The translations under genes and the position numbers were made by a program. Below are positions 40,840-53,403 of a DNA stretch of 64,000 bases, piece after piece (position 1 is the first letter of the stretch; every line of letters starts with the position of its first letter). The stretch comes from Trichobilharzia szidati. Taxonomy: Eukaryota; Platyhelminthes; Trematoda; Strigeidida; Schistosomatidae. The notes under the pieces are model-generated. The model did no database searches. It was not told the DNA's origin and saw only the letters and a program-made list of their open reading frames with translations. The stretch lies in the NCBI GenBank assembly GCA_944472155.2, contig OX235271.1, positions 79,778,256 to 79,842,255 of the forward strand, read 5' to 3'.

Positions 40840-42736
40840 GGTTAGGCGTCTGAAGACGTAGATAGCATGTAAATAATGAGGGCAGTGGTGCAACTAGGTG
40901 AGTAGTGAAGTGAATGCAGTCATATATGTCGCTAAATCCCCATATTCCACTCAGAACATAAGGAATGAATAATGATAACGCGAAAGACGGATTCGCTTTA
41001 GGTAAGAACACTCGAAACTGTCTTGAGATAGCTTCCAATGACAACCTGAATAACTTTGATATTTATATGACTAGAGAAAATCGGATAATTCAGATTATGG
41101 GCATTTTTATTTGCCTTGAAAGTCGCACTAACCGCAGTTAGTTTAGAGACAAGACACCTTCAACAAGGCCCCGAAAAATGTCAAAGATCTAGCTGACATG
41201 ACTCAACTGCAATAACTAATTTGAGAGATTTGTTCTCACTAAAGACACAGTAACTAGAAACGTTATTTTAAAAAAGCCTTACTTTGATTCCTCAAATATG
41301 TCAGTTTATAGGTTATCTTTCATGGTACTTGAAATTCCAAAAGGATTAGATACTACCACTGACTCAAACATAGAACTTTATAGTGACCATTACAAAACAA
41401 AAACCTCAAAACTTCACAGAATTCACGGAGGGCTTTATCTGGCTTATTACCTGAGTACGATGCAAACACACTTTGACAATTAAAGAAATGCCTTATTTTC
41501 GAGGTACTGTTAAGGATACATAATAGCAGCCAGAAAGCATCTCCAGAAGAGACTGTGGGAAGCTACTCATATAGCCAGTAATGAACGTTATGCACTTTTG
41601 AATGTCAAAGTTTTCCGCTCATCTGGTTTTACAATTTCCACAGGTGTCAGGTTAATGTATAAATATATTTATACGGTTACCGTTGAGACTGAATAAAGAA
41701 ATACACAGCACTCGCGGTTAGTTAAAAGAATTTTCCCTAAAGATCATTCCGCGGACTGCTATTCTGTAACGCCACTACACTTTCAGACCTAAAAAGCGTA
41801 TATTTCTGTGTTTTAGATAACATGAGAGGAATTATTGCTTCAACAAAATGCGACTGTTCCGAACGTTCATTAGATGTGAAGAAAAAGTGAGGACTGTTAC
41901 AAAGAGTTGGTAATCAAAGAAGTTACACAATTCATATATCCCAAGAGGTAATAAAAAACGTACTTATACTGTAGTGCTCCGACGCTACAAAAGTAGCACA
42001 AACTTTGATGTAGCGCGAATAAATATCCAATGTCCACATTCATATTCGGATAATAAAGACAATAGGCTCTTGTGGCCTGAGTTAATCCTTGAATTTTTTG
42101 TCTCATCGGAGATCTAATTAGCCTTCGGAAGCTTTCACTCATGTGGCTGATACGACTTGTTCAGTATAGAGTCGTATTCGTTGACCAATCTATGACAGAA
42201 TTAGGATTCCACACGTATTCTATTTGTCCTCGGACTCATAGCCTTCTTGTAATGACTTCGCAAAGTTATCCTAGATAACGATAAAAGTTTAGGAAAGTCA
42301 GTCCCCAAATCACACTCTGACATACGATATGCCAGAATTACGTAACCTCTCCTCCTTCGCAGTGGTAATGGGAATATTTAATTCAATTTTAGATTTTCCC
42401 GTCGATTGATTGGGAATGTGTTCGAATGTTCTGTCATATTCGCATTAGGAAGATGTGGGATACCACCGAATAATTCGTTTTCTGTCCTCCAGGGTAAGTG
42501 TATTCAATAGTGCTTTTATGAGGAAGTGCAAACCAAACTGATTTCTTTGTGCTTGATGCTTGATTGTATCGTAAAGGTCCATGATCTTTGTTGAATTTCT
42601 GCGTAGCGTGTTCCACCACCCGGCTGTCGCAGCTTTGGTTGACTCTAAGGGAAGTTGTGTGGAGACTGGTTACGTGTGGTCTGTAGGATGTGGTATGATG
42701 AGACTGTGTCCTTCCTGTTAATTGGGTTGATCCTTT
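40840..42736. other. Intergenic, no gene identified
   Basis: Two minus-strand frames (41897-42142, 42434-42619) are open over 80 and 61 codons but show no domain I can name. They could be old retroelement coding sequence. Confidence 0.35.
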
Positions 42737-43078
42737 TGTGGTGAGAGCTGTCTGCTAGCCGAAATTGGAAGACAGCAATTTACGTCAGTGTCTTCTTCCC
42801 AAGTCTTGGTCATAAAAAAAACAAGAACAAAGACTAACTCAACAACCAATGACAGCAGACTTTGCGTGGGCGGATACGATTAGCAAATATATGGTCTGAC
42901 CATCAAAGAAACAGCCACAAAGAGATGACAGAATAACTCATAGTGAGAAAACAACCGATCAGAAGACGCTGTTTCTCTGTTAACAATAACGGATAATAAT
43001 GTACGTAAAAATTTATAAATATCTGTTGATTTTCTCAATAAACGATCTGTTGCCTGGCCCTTGTCTTCTGTCGTTACA
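42737..43078 (+). repeat. Solo LTR related to the 16.6 kb LTR element, with 4-bp TSD
   Basis: 342 bp starting TGTGGTGAGAGCTG and ending GTCGTTACA, flanked by CTTT on both sides (42733-42736, 43079-43082). It shares the end regions, AATAAA before the terminus and TCTGTTGCCTGGCCCTTGTC with the 319-bp LTRs but differs in the middle, so it is a sister subfamily. There is no internal region. Confidence 0.85.
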
Positions 43079-43082
43079 CTTT

Positions 43083-46000
43083 CACTCGTTAGACATCCGA
43101 TGTGGTGGTGGTCTATAATGACAGACATAAAAATTGTAGATTATGTATACTTGATAAGAAAAACGTACAAACAGATGGATAATTAAATCCGATAGTTAAA
43201 AACTGAGCAAAAATAATCTGAAACAATATTGGTTATATAACATCCTAGTCTTAGCAGTAGATCTCCCATCTCTAAATCGCTATTTTGACTAGACCAGTGA
43301 ATCTATGTTAAATTTTATGATGTCTTTCTGTTATAGTTCAGTATTTGTGATTTGTAGGTTTTCATCGGTTTCGGCTAGTATGCGCTATCAGACAAAACAT
43401 TCTAACCAGCTATTCACTTGAAAAATATCCCCCACACTGGGATAGACAACGAAGTCAGAGCTAACTTCAGAAACCACGACAACAACATTTATTCTTCACA
43501 ACACAAAGCATATCCATCGTTAAAACATCAGCGGAAACTCAAAGAGACAGTCAATATCTGACCGATAACATAACCTAGAAGATACCCCGAAATAAATCCA
43601 CCAAAAATTGTCCAGTCACGTAACTATCGGCGCACACTAACTATAACTTCACAACTAACAAAGAAAGTTAATCCGTTCTAAAACTATCCCTGTTATGACA
43701 AAAGGTTTTGAACGTGAGGAAATTCAACGTCACTACTTAATTAATCAAGAAGTCTCATTCGACCGAAATCGCGAAGACACGATACACTCTCAAACCTGAT
43801 TCATTTTCACTGATAAATTCAATTATCACCTGCTGGAGGACACTGCTTTCAGGGAGTGCTCAAAGTGCGACACACGTTAGCATTTTCTTACACATTGCTA
43901 TTAAGATTTGTGCTATTGACCACAACTGTATTTATGCAACAGAAAAACTTACTTCAATTACGCTGGTTTACACGCTGTTCACTTTTATTCCTTTCTCTTT
44001 GGTCAACGTAATTCAGAAAGTACAGCTGTAGTTTCTCCATGTAGGTTCATCTCGTGGTTATCTTAATATGCAGTAGGCAGTACTTTGCATGACTGACGTC
44101 AGTAGAAAAACACCAAAACACTAGAAACATGGTGAGCAAGATAGATAATCAAGTGAAGCATATATACCGATTTCCGTAGGTGCGACTGACTATCATATGG
44201 TTTTACCAAGGACCTAACAAGGCAGCTCTCAGTACCAAGAATATTTTCAGAGCGGGAACGGTGATGACATGCACATCAGCGCAACGATTCCAAAATGAGA
44301 CTCAAGTCGAGGTTGATGGAGATGTGTATTACTTAAACTGAAATTTGCAAGCGGAATGATACTGACCGAGGGAGCTGAAGATATTCTTCCACTAAAATCT
44401 TGCATCATTTTTCACTGGAGTTTCTTCAGGGGTGAGATACTTGTTCAAAAAGGTGTTTACAGCTTACATACAATTCAAATACTTTCTCAGCAGAATAAAG
44501 GATTGAAAAATTTACTACGCAGGACAGTGCTTGAAGTTACTGAAAATTTTCAGGATATTTTTTTGATTTTAACTAGTGTCTAAAACTAGTACGACATTGC
44601 TTTGAATTTTCCTGTCGTTGTTCCTCCTAAAATGCACTGAGTTGCACTGAGATTCTACTCGATACTCGTCTTTTGCATCCAACTTCGTCATTGTATTATA
44701 TTGCGTTTGTCTTACTGCTTTCAGGATTTTGCTCAGCTACACCAATGGCTGCCGCATACAGCAATTCTCGTTATATGCCCACCTACCCGAAATACCAATC
44801 TCTTGATTAGACTCCTGCGGACAGAATTTTCGATTCTTTTCTAATAGGAATATCTGTATTGGATTTCAAGTACTTTAAGAGTGAGTGTAGTGAACAGCTG
44901 TTGGCTGTGAATTACTTTTTTGTGAAAGAGAAGTTTCAACATGTATAGTTTTGTCTTCAACACAGTTGGTTACCATTTGGCAGTTTTCAGATATTTCATC
45001 GCTAAAACTTTTGAAGTTACTCAGGTATGACTGCCTACTACATGCGGCTCAATGAACCTCTGTACGCTAAATAATGAAAGGTTTAACTTGTTTGTGGGTA
45101 TAATGATCCTCGCAGTTAGTACTGACAGAGTATTAGCTTAGTCTTGGTGAGAACCCAGATGATTTATCTGATAACTCTGTCTCTGGAGTACATGGTATTA
45201 CAGCAGCATAAAAACTGATACGATATAATAGTCCCTCGAACAAAGAACAAATTGTAATAGTGTATGGTATAAAATGTTCGACCTGGGCTAAGTCCACATA
45301 CCTATAAGGAGAAAAAATAAGGAATATTTTTACGGATCTCTATATGACGGGCGATCAGTCAAGAGTAAATGGCACTTAGCAGTCAAGTAGGTAGTTATAG
45401 TTCAAAGATTATAACACGGCATTTGGTTAGTAGGTTACCGAGTCACTTATACGCCGTAGTTCACAGAAACAGCGCAGTGATTTGGTTTGATGAGATTAAA
45501 CATAATATAGTCTAATTGTTTTCTGTGTTCCAACCGAATTGATTTTTCATCGATACAAGTCTGGCACTCTAGGAAGCTAGGTAGTCGGGCTACTTTAACT
45601 AGTTTGAGCTCGCTTTCGGTTTACCTCAACTAGAGGTAACTCTCATTATTGTACTGTGGCCATCTGTCGTACTAGATCTCACCCGCTAACACGCTGCCTG
45701 TTCATTGTTGGTGTGATGACCAGAATTTTCCCAAAACCACCTCAACTGGCGAATGGAGATTATAATGCTTACGGCGACCCAAAGGTGTATTTATTAACAG
45801 TGGTTTGAAGAGAGTACAGAGACACACAGTCACACCACAGTGCTGCCGCAGATTCCTTCTCCCTTGAAAATCCAGCTATTCACCGAGCTTTTCAGTAAGC
45901 ACCGATAAACAGTTCAGTGTGAAATGACTTAGATTCAACTGCTTTGACGAAATTCGTTGGTCCCCCACAGTGCTACACTTTATATTTATCATAGAAGGTA

Positions 46001-48600
46001 TTGATATTCGGTATGTTTTGGCAAATATTGATATCGTAGAAATCCTTGGAGCCGTCTCCTTCTTCTGAAGTTCAGCTAAGGCTGTAATAGCTAATGAGCG
46101 TCTAGAGAAAAAAGGTATTTATAGCCTCACTGCAATAACTTCTCAACAACCTCTACTTGTATACATGCTTAAATAAGCACAATTTTTTCTCCTTTTTCCA
46201 TTAGTTGAATGTTATGGATGGCTTGATCATATATTTCGAGTGGCCCATACCATGCGACCGGTGATATATGTTGTAGGAATCCAGGTATGCATATATGTCC
46301 TCATAAGGAAAAACGTACAAACGTCAATGAAGGTGGTAATAATAGTTCCTCATATTACATATAATCAGGCAACTCTACATGGAAAGCATGCAGTTCTTGC
46401 ATGCACGACCAAACATAGTATAAATTACAACTGTGAAAATAACAATGAATTAGCACTTTTTCAAAACTTTATATAGTTGAATTATAATACAGGTAATCAT
46501 AACAGGCCCGAATGAATGCTATACTGTAAACCATTCACTAATGTCGCCATCACGGCTGCGCGGCAACTAAACATCCGTTTCGTTTCCTGCTGATAATTAT
46601 ACCCAACCAACGAACAGTCTATGTTTGATAAATAATACAAGATAAACTCGGAGTTAATTCCCTTTTTATTACCAAGGAGTTATAGTCAATGGATTTTATA
46701 GTGTTCTCCATCAATGGTTAGTCCAAGTGTAAAATAGTAAAAAGGAAGAGAAAAAAGATGACTGTCTTCACCTATATAGGGTAATTTTAGGACCAGATAC
46801 TGAAAAAGAAATTAAAGCCACATGTTATAGTACATAAAACAGGTATCAGAAAAGCGAAAGTTTAATCATATTTATGCTGTTTATACAGTAAGATGTCCTT
46901 CTGAAGTCGCGAGATAATACCATAAGCTTGTATTCAGAGAGTTTATACCCAAGCTGTGACATTCAGTCAAGTTTTGTGTTTTTTTGTCGAAGTTATTCAA
47001 ACTGAGGAACCTCGGCAATAGAAGATAAGATAAGAGTGGTCCTCGTACTCGCCATCATATCTGCCGAATAGGAGTCATCACACTCACACCTCTTAGTGTA
47101 CTAGGCCCTGGCGAAATACCTTTTATTGTAGTATGCCAGACAGACTATTTTTACATTCATTAGCTAACTCAACGGAATTCATGGTATGAAATACTACTTT
47201 CGGTCAGCCACATTACATGTCTCGTCTTCTGCCGCATTTTAAAAAATAAATTCGTTTGGTAAAAAAGAAATCAGGTTGTAGTCTACCTACTAGATTCTAG
47301 ACATGAACAAATTAAAACGAAGGGATAATAAGAAAAGGTACGAAAAACACTGCATAATGGTACATCATTATATGCGTGCAAGGAAAGAGTCGGTAGTTAA
47401 TTATAACAAATGGTACAGAAGAATTCAGCTACATCGGATGATGGTAACAGAAGTCAAATCCGCTAATATTTAAGACTCACCGTGTAGTAAAGTTGATTCT
47501 TTTGATCACTTTTGGTCGAGAATCTGCTTAGACATAGATGGCATTTGCGTACAGCATTAGGTGGTCACCAGGGATTTTAATCCCAGTCAAATTCAGGTTG
47601 TTCACTATGCGATCTTGAAACAGAACCCTTAGCACTCTGAAATGCTCATAAAGCAATGTTATTAGGGATAAATACCATAACATCTAATTTGACAGTCAGA
47701 AGCTGGCATTAAAGGAAGTTGAATGACTCAAAAGGTATAATGGATGAGGTTGGTAGGGTTTTTCAGGCGATGAAGATGATGTGTTTGCGAAGAAGGTAGT
47801 TCATATAAATTAAGTGCAACTGTGGTGGTGACTATGTTAGGCAATATATCCCCCCCATGTATGTACGGAAGGAAAGCTAGGCAAATAACTAAGTCAACTA
47901 GAAATGGAACTTGGAACAGCATTAGCGTAACGTCGATTATGCTAAATAAGCATGACGATTCTGGCTGTTTCCGTTAATCCAGTGAGTGATCACAGCTGTT
48001 TAAATACGTGAGTCAAAGGGGAAGGAAGCAATATCACGAATTTTCAGAGTGTAACAAGCTGTGTCAAGGCCGTTTTTAGGCAAAAATTTATTTAGTAGAT
48101 AAGTGAATCGTTGATTGAAATTATCCCACATGTTAATGGTCATTGGAAGAGTGAGACAACTGAAAGTCATTTTCGTCCATGTTAGTCGGATATTTTGGAT
48201 TGCTGTTACCGAACCGTTCGTTCACACGTTGATTTTTAGCTTTATCCTGCAGATATTCACAACTCATCTTGATGCAGATTGTTCACAAATGTTGCTTTTC
48301 ACCTTACTTTTGTTTCCGTTGTTGTTAAAATTAGTTATTTTGTTTGTTACGAGAGTACTTATCAACAGAACAGTTCATCAACTTCCTTTTAATAATGTCA
48401 TACGTTCCGTTCATCCGTGCTTACAGTGTTTTAGTTGTTTTTCAGCTGTTTATGAGATAGGCTTGTGTAGAAGTTTTGGAAATTATGCACATGAACATGT
48501 TTGGGTAGCAGATGTTGTTCCCAGTTCATTTGTTGGTTGCCGCTATTGTTGCTGGTTCAAATGGTTGCTTAATATGTAGGAATCCGGAGAATACAATATC
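43083..48600. other. Intergenic, no gene identified
   Basis: Contains scattered open frames of 64-154 codons (for example 44356-44583, 46240-46476, 48115-48579) without recognised domains. The 48115-48579 frame is hydrophobic and may be chance in T-rich DNA or 5' sequence of the next gene. Confidence 0.35.
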
Positions 48601-48621
48601 TTTCACGTTCATGTTTACAGT

Positions 48622-48759
48622 ATGCAAAAATCTACGAGTAAATCTGGTGAGGAGAGCAAGGTCAGAGTTGATATTAACAAGGTTATTGAAGAACAGTTTA
48701 AACCTGGAGAATTTAGAACCTAGGTTGGAGTTGAAAAGGCCTTGAAGCTTTTAGAGAAG
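48622..48759 (+). pseudogene. Transposase-derived gene, first recognisable piece
   Basis: ATG at 48622 just after an acceptor-like TTTACAG. The frame reads MQKSTSKSG to KPGEFRT, meets TAG at 48721 and then stays readable as VGVEKALKLLEK. This suggests a single nonsense change. A GTGAAT donor-like site follows at 48760. Confidence 0.45.
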
Positions 48760-48819
48760 GTGAATATACCATCAATGTGTCTATTATCAGTTAACGAACA
48801 CCTGATATATTGTGGCAGA

Positions 48820-48927
48820 AGCTAAGTTGAACAAGGCTGAGGCACCTGTGAAGTATGAACATGTGGTGTTTGCATGTACCTTTGGCGAGAAAGGGAAATC
48901 CGAAAGTAATCGGATCCGTCTTAAAGA
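48820..48927 (+). pseudogene. Transposase-derived gene, FAR1-like exon part 1
   Basis: Reads EAKLNKAEAPVKYEHVVFACTFGEKGKSESNRIRLK and then donor GA|GTAAGT. The Y-x-x-V-x-F-x-C pattern is typical of the start of FAR1-type domains. Confidence 0.5.
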
Positions 48928-48964
48928 GTAAGTTACCTACGGTTGTTAATGCCTAATGGATTAG

Positions 48965-49189
48965 ATGTAAATACACTGGTTGCCCATCAGTGATACGTAT
49001 CCGATATCACTGCCATGAATTTATTATCCAGTCTGTATATATGATTCCCAATCACTGTTGCACTCGTGAATACTTAATGAAGGATGCCGAAGCCCGCAAA
49101 TTTAATGAGTAAGAACTCTTTATAGTTAAGCCAATGCTGTCTGTTTCATTGGAAGCTGAAAAAGTTATTGAGTACGTGGCAGAACGAAG
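48965..49189 (+). pseudogene. Transposase-derived gene, FAR1-like exon part 2
   Basis: After a 37-bp intron the frame continues CKYTGCPSVIRIRYHCHEFI...MIPNHCCTREYL, supplying Cys and His positions that would complete a zinc site. TAA at 49110 interrupts; beyond it the frame still reads ELFIVKPMLSVSLEAEKVIEYVAER up to donor GTGAG. Confidence 0.55.
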
Positions 49190-49222
49190 GTGAGACTTTG
49201 ACTGACAAGAGCAACCGTTCAG

Positions 49223-49406
49223 ACTGTGGTTTACGGTCAGTGGTTTTTTCTAGGTTACAAAAAGTTGAGAAGTTGATTGTAATTCGGGATGGAAACAATG
49301 GCAGAATACAAATAGCTTGTTTCAGTTAGAATAGGCAAATCGAAATCTACCACAAATTCCCAGAGGTTGTGGGTTTCGATGCCACCTCCAACACCAATGA
49401 AGAAAA
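49223..49406 (+). pseudogene. Transposase-derived gene, MULE domain part 1
   Basis: Follows a 33-bp intron. Reads LQKVEKLIVIRDGNNGRIQIACFS, TAG at 49327, then NRQIEIYHKFPEVVGFDATSNTNEE. The FDAT segment corresponds to the first catalytic Asp region of MULE transposases. Confidence 0.6.
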
Positions 49407-49442
49407 GTAGGTGTAAAGGTTTTCTAAATCCAATATATGAAG

Positions 49443-49702
49443 TTATAAACTATTTCATTTCGTTGTTACAGACTGTCGAAAAGGATAATCTGTCGGTGAT
49501 GATCACGTGGAGCAGACAAGAAAGGCTAACTGATGTAATACTAATCCTTGAAAAATTTAAGTATATCATGGGCTCAATGCCTAATAACGAAACGTTCATA
49601 ATGGACTGCGCAAAAGCACTGAGAAGTGCAGTGGAGACAACTTACCCACTTTGCAATATAATATTGTGCGCATTCCATGTTTGTCGTGCAATGCCTAAGG
49701 AG
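49443..49702 (+). pseudogene. Transposase-derived gene, MULE domain part 2
   Basis: After a 36-bp intron it reads YKLFHFVVTDC, then shifts frame to KDNLSVMITWSRQERLTDVILILEKFKYIMGSMPNNETFIMDCAKALRSAVE and ILCAFHVCRAMPKE. This gives the second catalytic Asp (MDCA) and the C-x2-H motif (CAFH) of MULE-type domains. The donor is GTAAGT at 49703. Confidence 0.65.
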
Positions 49703-49744
49703 GTAAGTATTGTGAATTGCGAGGATTTTTTCGACAAAAAGTAA

Positions 49745-52700
49745 ACTCGTCAGGTAGTACATATCTAGTATGATTCGCGAGGAATCAAATAAAAATTAAA
49801 TTTTAGAAGTGATCATAAATTTATTCACAGATTCTACACTCACCTCAGTATCATACGGCATCTAGATCATCGTTTTCGGAGGTGTATTCACAGACAGTGA
49901 CTACCTTCGAAGAAATTATGAGCAGCAGCGTTCAACCGTAGTGTTTCGTCAATTGGCAATAACACCAATAATCGTGTTGAATGTTTGCACATTTTGATGA
50001 AACGGAATTTGTCGAGAGGTATTACTCTACACAAATGTATATAGGAGGTGTACTGGTGGAGTGACAGGAGGTTGCAAAGGAAGGACGGTGGACGAGATGT
50101 TAAGATAATGGTGGGCAACAAAATACCTACTTTGCAGCCCTTATTGTCTGACTGTTACAACCCTATAGAAATAGGTTTTTTTCTCACGGTGCATTACAAC
50201 AATTAGAAATCATAAGCACAATGTCTTCGGTAAATTTGCTCTTACATTTTAAGTGACTGCAAATAGTGAATCATTTGAGGTAGTAGGATAAATACCTCTA
50301 AATGCTTTCGTGGAGATTAGTATGATTGACTTTTCGAGACCAGGAGATGAGATTTTTATCAGGAAAGTTCTCAGGATGTTCACTTTTACTTTGTAATTCA
50401 AAGATAACGTTAGTGTACTTACTAAGGTAGTAGCTGTAGGGTATTAGCTTCCGAGGAAACTATGTTTTCGTAGCTGCGTAGCTTTAGGTAACGTGTAGTA
50501 GAAGTAGGTTGATTTTGTCTAAATATGTTAAACGTTGTATAACTTGTCAAATCTTAGTTCATACTTACAAGTTAGTTTTATAAATAATGAATGTATCGTG
50601 CAATAGTTTACTTTGATTTGCACACCTAGCTGATAAACATTATGCCTTCATGTAGTATACATTTAAGGCTGATACGCTGTGTGATGAGTTCTGTAAAACA
50701 CGGTATTATCAGGATTAAAGTAAGAAGAACACGTCAAGCAGGATAAAGTGGTGTCATTAAAATCTGTTGGTTGTAATTAGATGCATAAAGGCGTGAGTTA
50801 TTTGATATCAGTAAAGTAGATATGCAAATACTGCAGTTGTTGGTCATAAAAGTGATGGATATTATATAATATCACACAATTCAACGACATATTGTTTCTT
50901 AGTTCATTGTCAAGTAAACAGTCTTTTTGACATTGTCACTGCATATCAACAGATTAATGAAGTAGCTGTCAACCCTAACTGCTATATTTACTGGTACTGC
51001 AGACTTGGACTTGAGCAGTGTACGATCTTGCGACTGGTTAAAGAAAGTGACTTTAGCCTATCGAAAAGTACAGGATTATTATTCAACCTGTTAATTCCTG
51101 CTTAGTTTTTACAATGTGCTGTTGTATAGAAACATACACGAAATCTTATGAATGACTAAATACTCTAGTAAGTCTCCATCCCACTAAGATAAATATGCAC
51201 TAATCCGAATTCACATATTACAAAAGCACATAGTATAGCGGCACGTTGAAGAAGTCCAGATGAAGTAGAAATGAAAAGTATATTAAACATTTCATTAATT
51301 TACAAAGAAAATTCTGATGAACGGTATTAGTGTTAGTTTGACCGATCGACATTTTCGTTGATTTCATTTTCGACAACCTCCATATACCTAAAAAAAATAA
51401 AGCATGTGTGAAGACTACCACAACATGAAGTTATGAAAGATAACTTTATCTATTAGTACACAATATGAATACATTGATTCTATTAACACTAAGCAAAATT
51501 CTCAAGCAAATAAAAGTATCTGTAGTCCACAGCTGGTTTTTATATTGACGTCGTATGCATAAATAGACCTCATATGTTTTCCAGTATTAGAGGATCATAC
51601 GCAAATTTCAGGAAAAACTCTGAAACATCCAAACTCTTGAGGCATCATTCTCTCATCAAGATTACTTGCGGACCATCTTCACACCAAATACGTTTACATT
51701 AAAGGAAGTATTGCAAATGTGTAACTTAGAAATTAATCCACAATCTCAGTAGTGTCTAGTGAACATGGTTTTGTGAATACCACAAAAATTACATTCTCAT
51801 GTTTAGAAAACTATAGTCATCAAATATAAAGTACATAGGTCTCAACTCTAAACAGTTATGCGCAGTGTTAACAACAGAGAGAAATACATTAAATATCGTA
51901 AGATACACAGACCTGCTGTGTTGATGAGGATAACAATGCCATATAATGCAACCTAGACATCCAATCGTGACACTGCATCTGTCCTGCTTCACGTAAATGG
52001 AAATTTCAGGAGAAATTCATCTCCACTGTTGATGATCAAAAACACTGCAGCATTAAGTTCACTGTGTCAGTGAGAATGGTATAGTAGATTGATAGATAGT
52101 AATAGAGACGACTAGAAACAGTTCTCATAATCAACGAAATCCATGTGTACAATAATACTATACACCAAATTACTGCACCAAGTGGAACAGTGAGGGAATT
52201 TAAGGGAGTCGTTGCCTTCTCCACTGCACTACATTTGCAACAATCATGAGAACCACCTACATCATCTGGCTTAGCAGTCAGCTAAGCAGACAGTGGTGCA
52301 ATATTAATAAAGTTGAGGCGTTTTTTATACATTTAATCCAAATAATCCATATTACACTGCACCAATCAGTGCAAATATATATTAAATCCACTTAGAAATA
52401 ACCTTTCAACTTTCGATAATTCCTGTCCAAACACACATACTGTGACACATCTGCATGATAACTTCTGTTCCCAAAGAAGGTTCTGTTAGCATTTGCAGGT
52501 GATTTACATGTACTGATAGCATTCTTTTATCAAACAGTACTGTTCTTGGCACGAAAATAGGCTGCATTGATATCCGGAGACATGAAGTCTTCATTGAGTG
52601 ATATTATGCCGAAAGGTGCAGCTTCTACATGAAGTAAACGATTTGTGTAGATGAAATTACCCTCCAGCTATCCAATCTTGCTATTTATAGCGATATTTTG

Positions 52701-53119
52701 ACGCAGTCCGGCTGAAACACTAATCATTGCAACCAGTATGCTAAGAGTGTGTGGCAGTGAGATCACATGACGTGGACACCAACATAACTAGTCAGGAAAT
52801 GAGAATTCCCATCCATCCAGATAACATATAACACAATTTTATTGGAACTTATTGACAAAAAAATTTTCCAAGCGAAATTTCAACCAACGTGAGATATAAA
52901 TCCAGCCTAAGTCTAGCCCATTTTCCTTTAGGAGAATTGAAAATTGAAATTTATTCTTTGGAGCGGTATTACACAGCTTGCGTTATGGAAGATGGTAGGC
53001 CTTAGGAATTGCAGGCTTTTTTATTGGTTTAGGCTCTGAATCTCTGAGAAACAGTAACTGGAATGTGAGAAAACAAGCAGTCGCTTCTCGGCGACACGTC
53101 GAGCTTGTCGGATTTTCAG
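49745..53119. other. Probable large intron, nothing recognised
   Basis: No exon, repeat family or domain was recognised between the MULE piece and the next open exon pair. Confidence 0.35.
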
Positions 53120-53176
53120 AGACGCTGTCAGAAATGTATAATAGCGTCCTCCATTATGTCATGGAGCTATACCGAA
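53120..53176 (+). CDS. Unknown gene, exon before a 39-bp intron
   Basis: After acceptor ATTTTCAG it reads TLSEMYNSVLHYVMELYR. Splicing out 53177-53215 (GTAAAA...ATATAG) continues the frame into the next exon, while reading through meets a TGA. The function is not recognised. It may be the 3' part of the MULE-type gene upstream. Confidence 0.5.
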
Positions 53177-53215
53177 GTAAAACAACTGTTATTTCATGAT
53201 TAATTATGCATATAG

Positions 53216-53403
53216 ATGACAGGGAATGTCAGTATTCTTGGCAACACTTTAGAAGTGCAGCAGATAGACTGGCTGAGATGCATAAATTTGTAAAACTCAC
53301 AATACTTAAGACATATGAAATTGGGATTGTCGAGGGAGCGGCTTCTTTTTCTTCCGATTTCTTCGAAAAAATACGTGATGTACAGCTTCAAACAGGAAAC
53401 GAG
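53216..53403 (+). CDS. Unknown gene, internal exon
   Basis: Reads DRECQYSWQHFRSAADRLAEMHKFVKLTILKTYEIGIVEGAASFSSDFFEKIRDVQLQTGNE and ends in phase 0 at GAG|GTTTGT, which matches the phase of the exon at 55608. It is open throughout. No domain was recognised. Confidence 0.55.

Noticed and set aside
42434..42619. Possible Penelope coding fragment on the minus strand
   Set aside because: A few residues look similar, but no motif (YxDD, GIY-YIG, CxxC) could be placed.
45709..45974. Possible second solo LTR (TGTGATGACC ... CAGTGCTACA)
   Set aside because: It has TG and CA ends and an (A/T)-rich signal, but no partner copy and no matching target duplication.
48115..48579. 154-codon hydrophobic plus-strand frame that could be a membrane protein
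   Set aside because: The composition follows T-rich DNA, there are no family motifs, no clear splice context and no signal of conserved coding.
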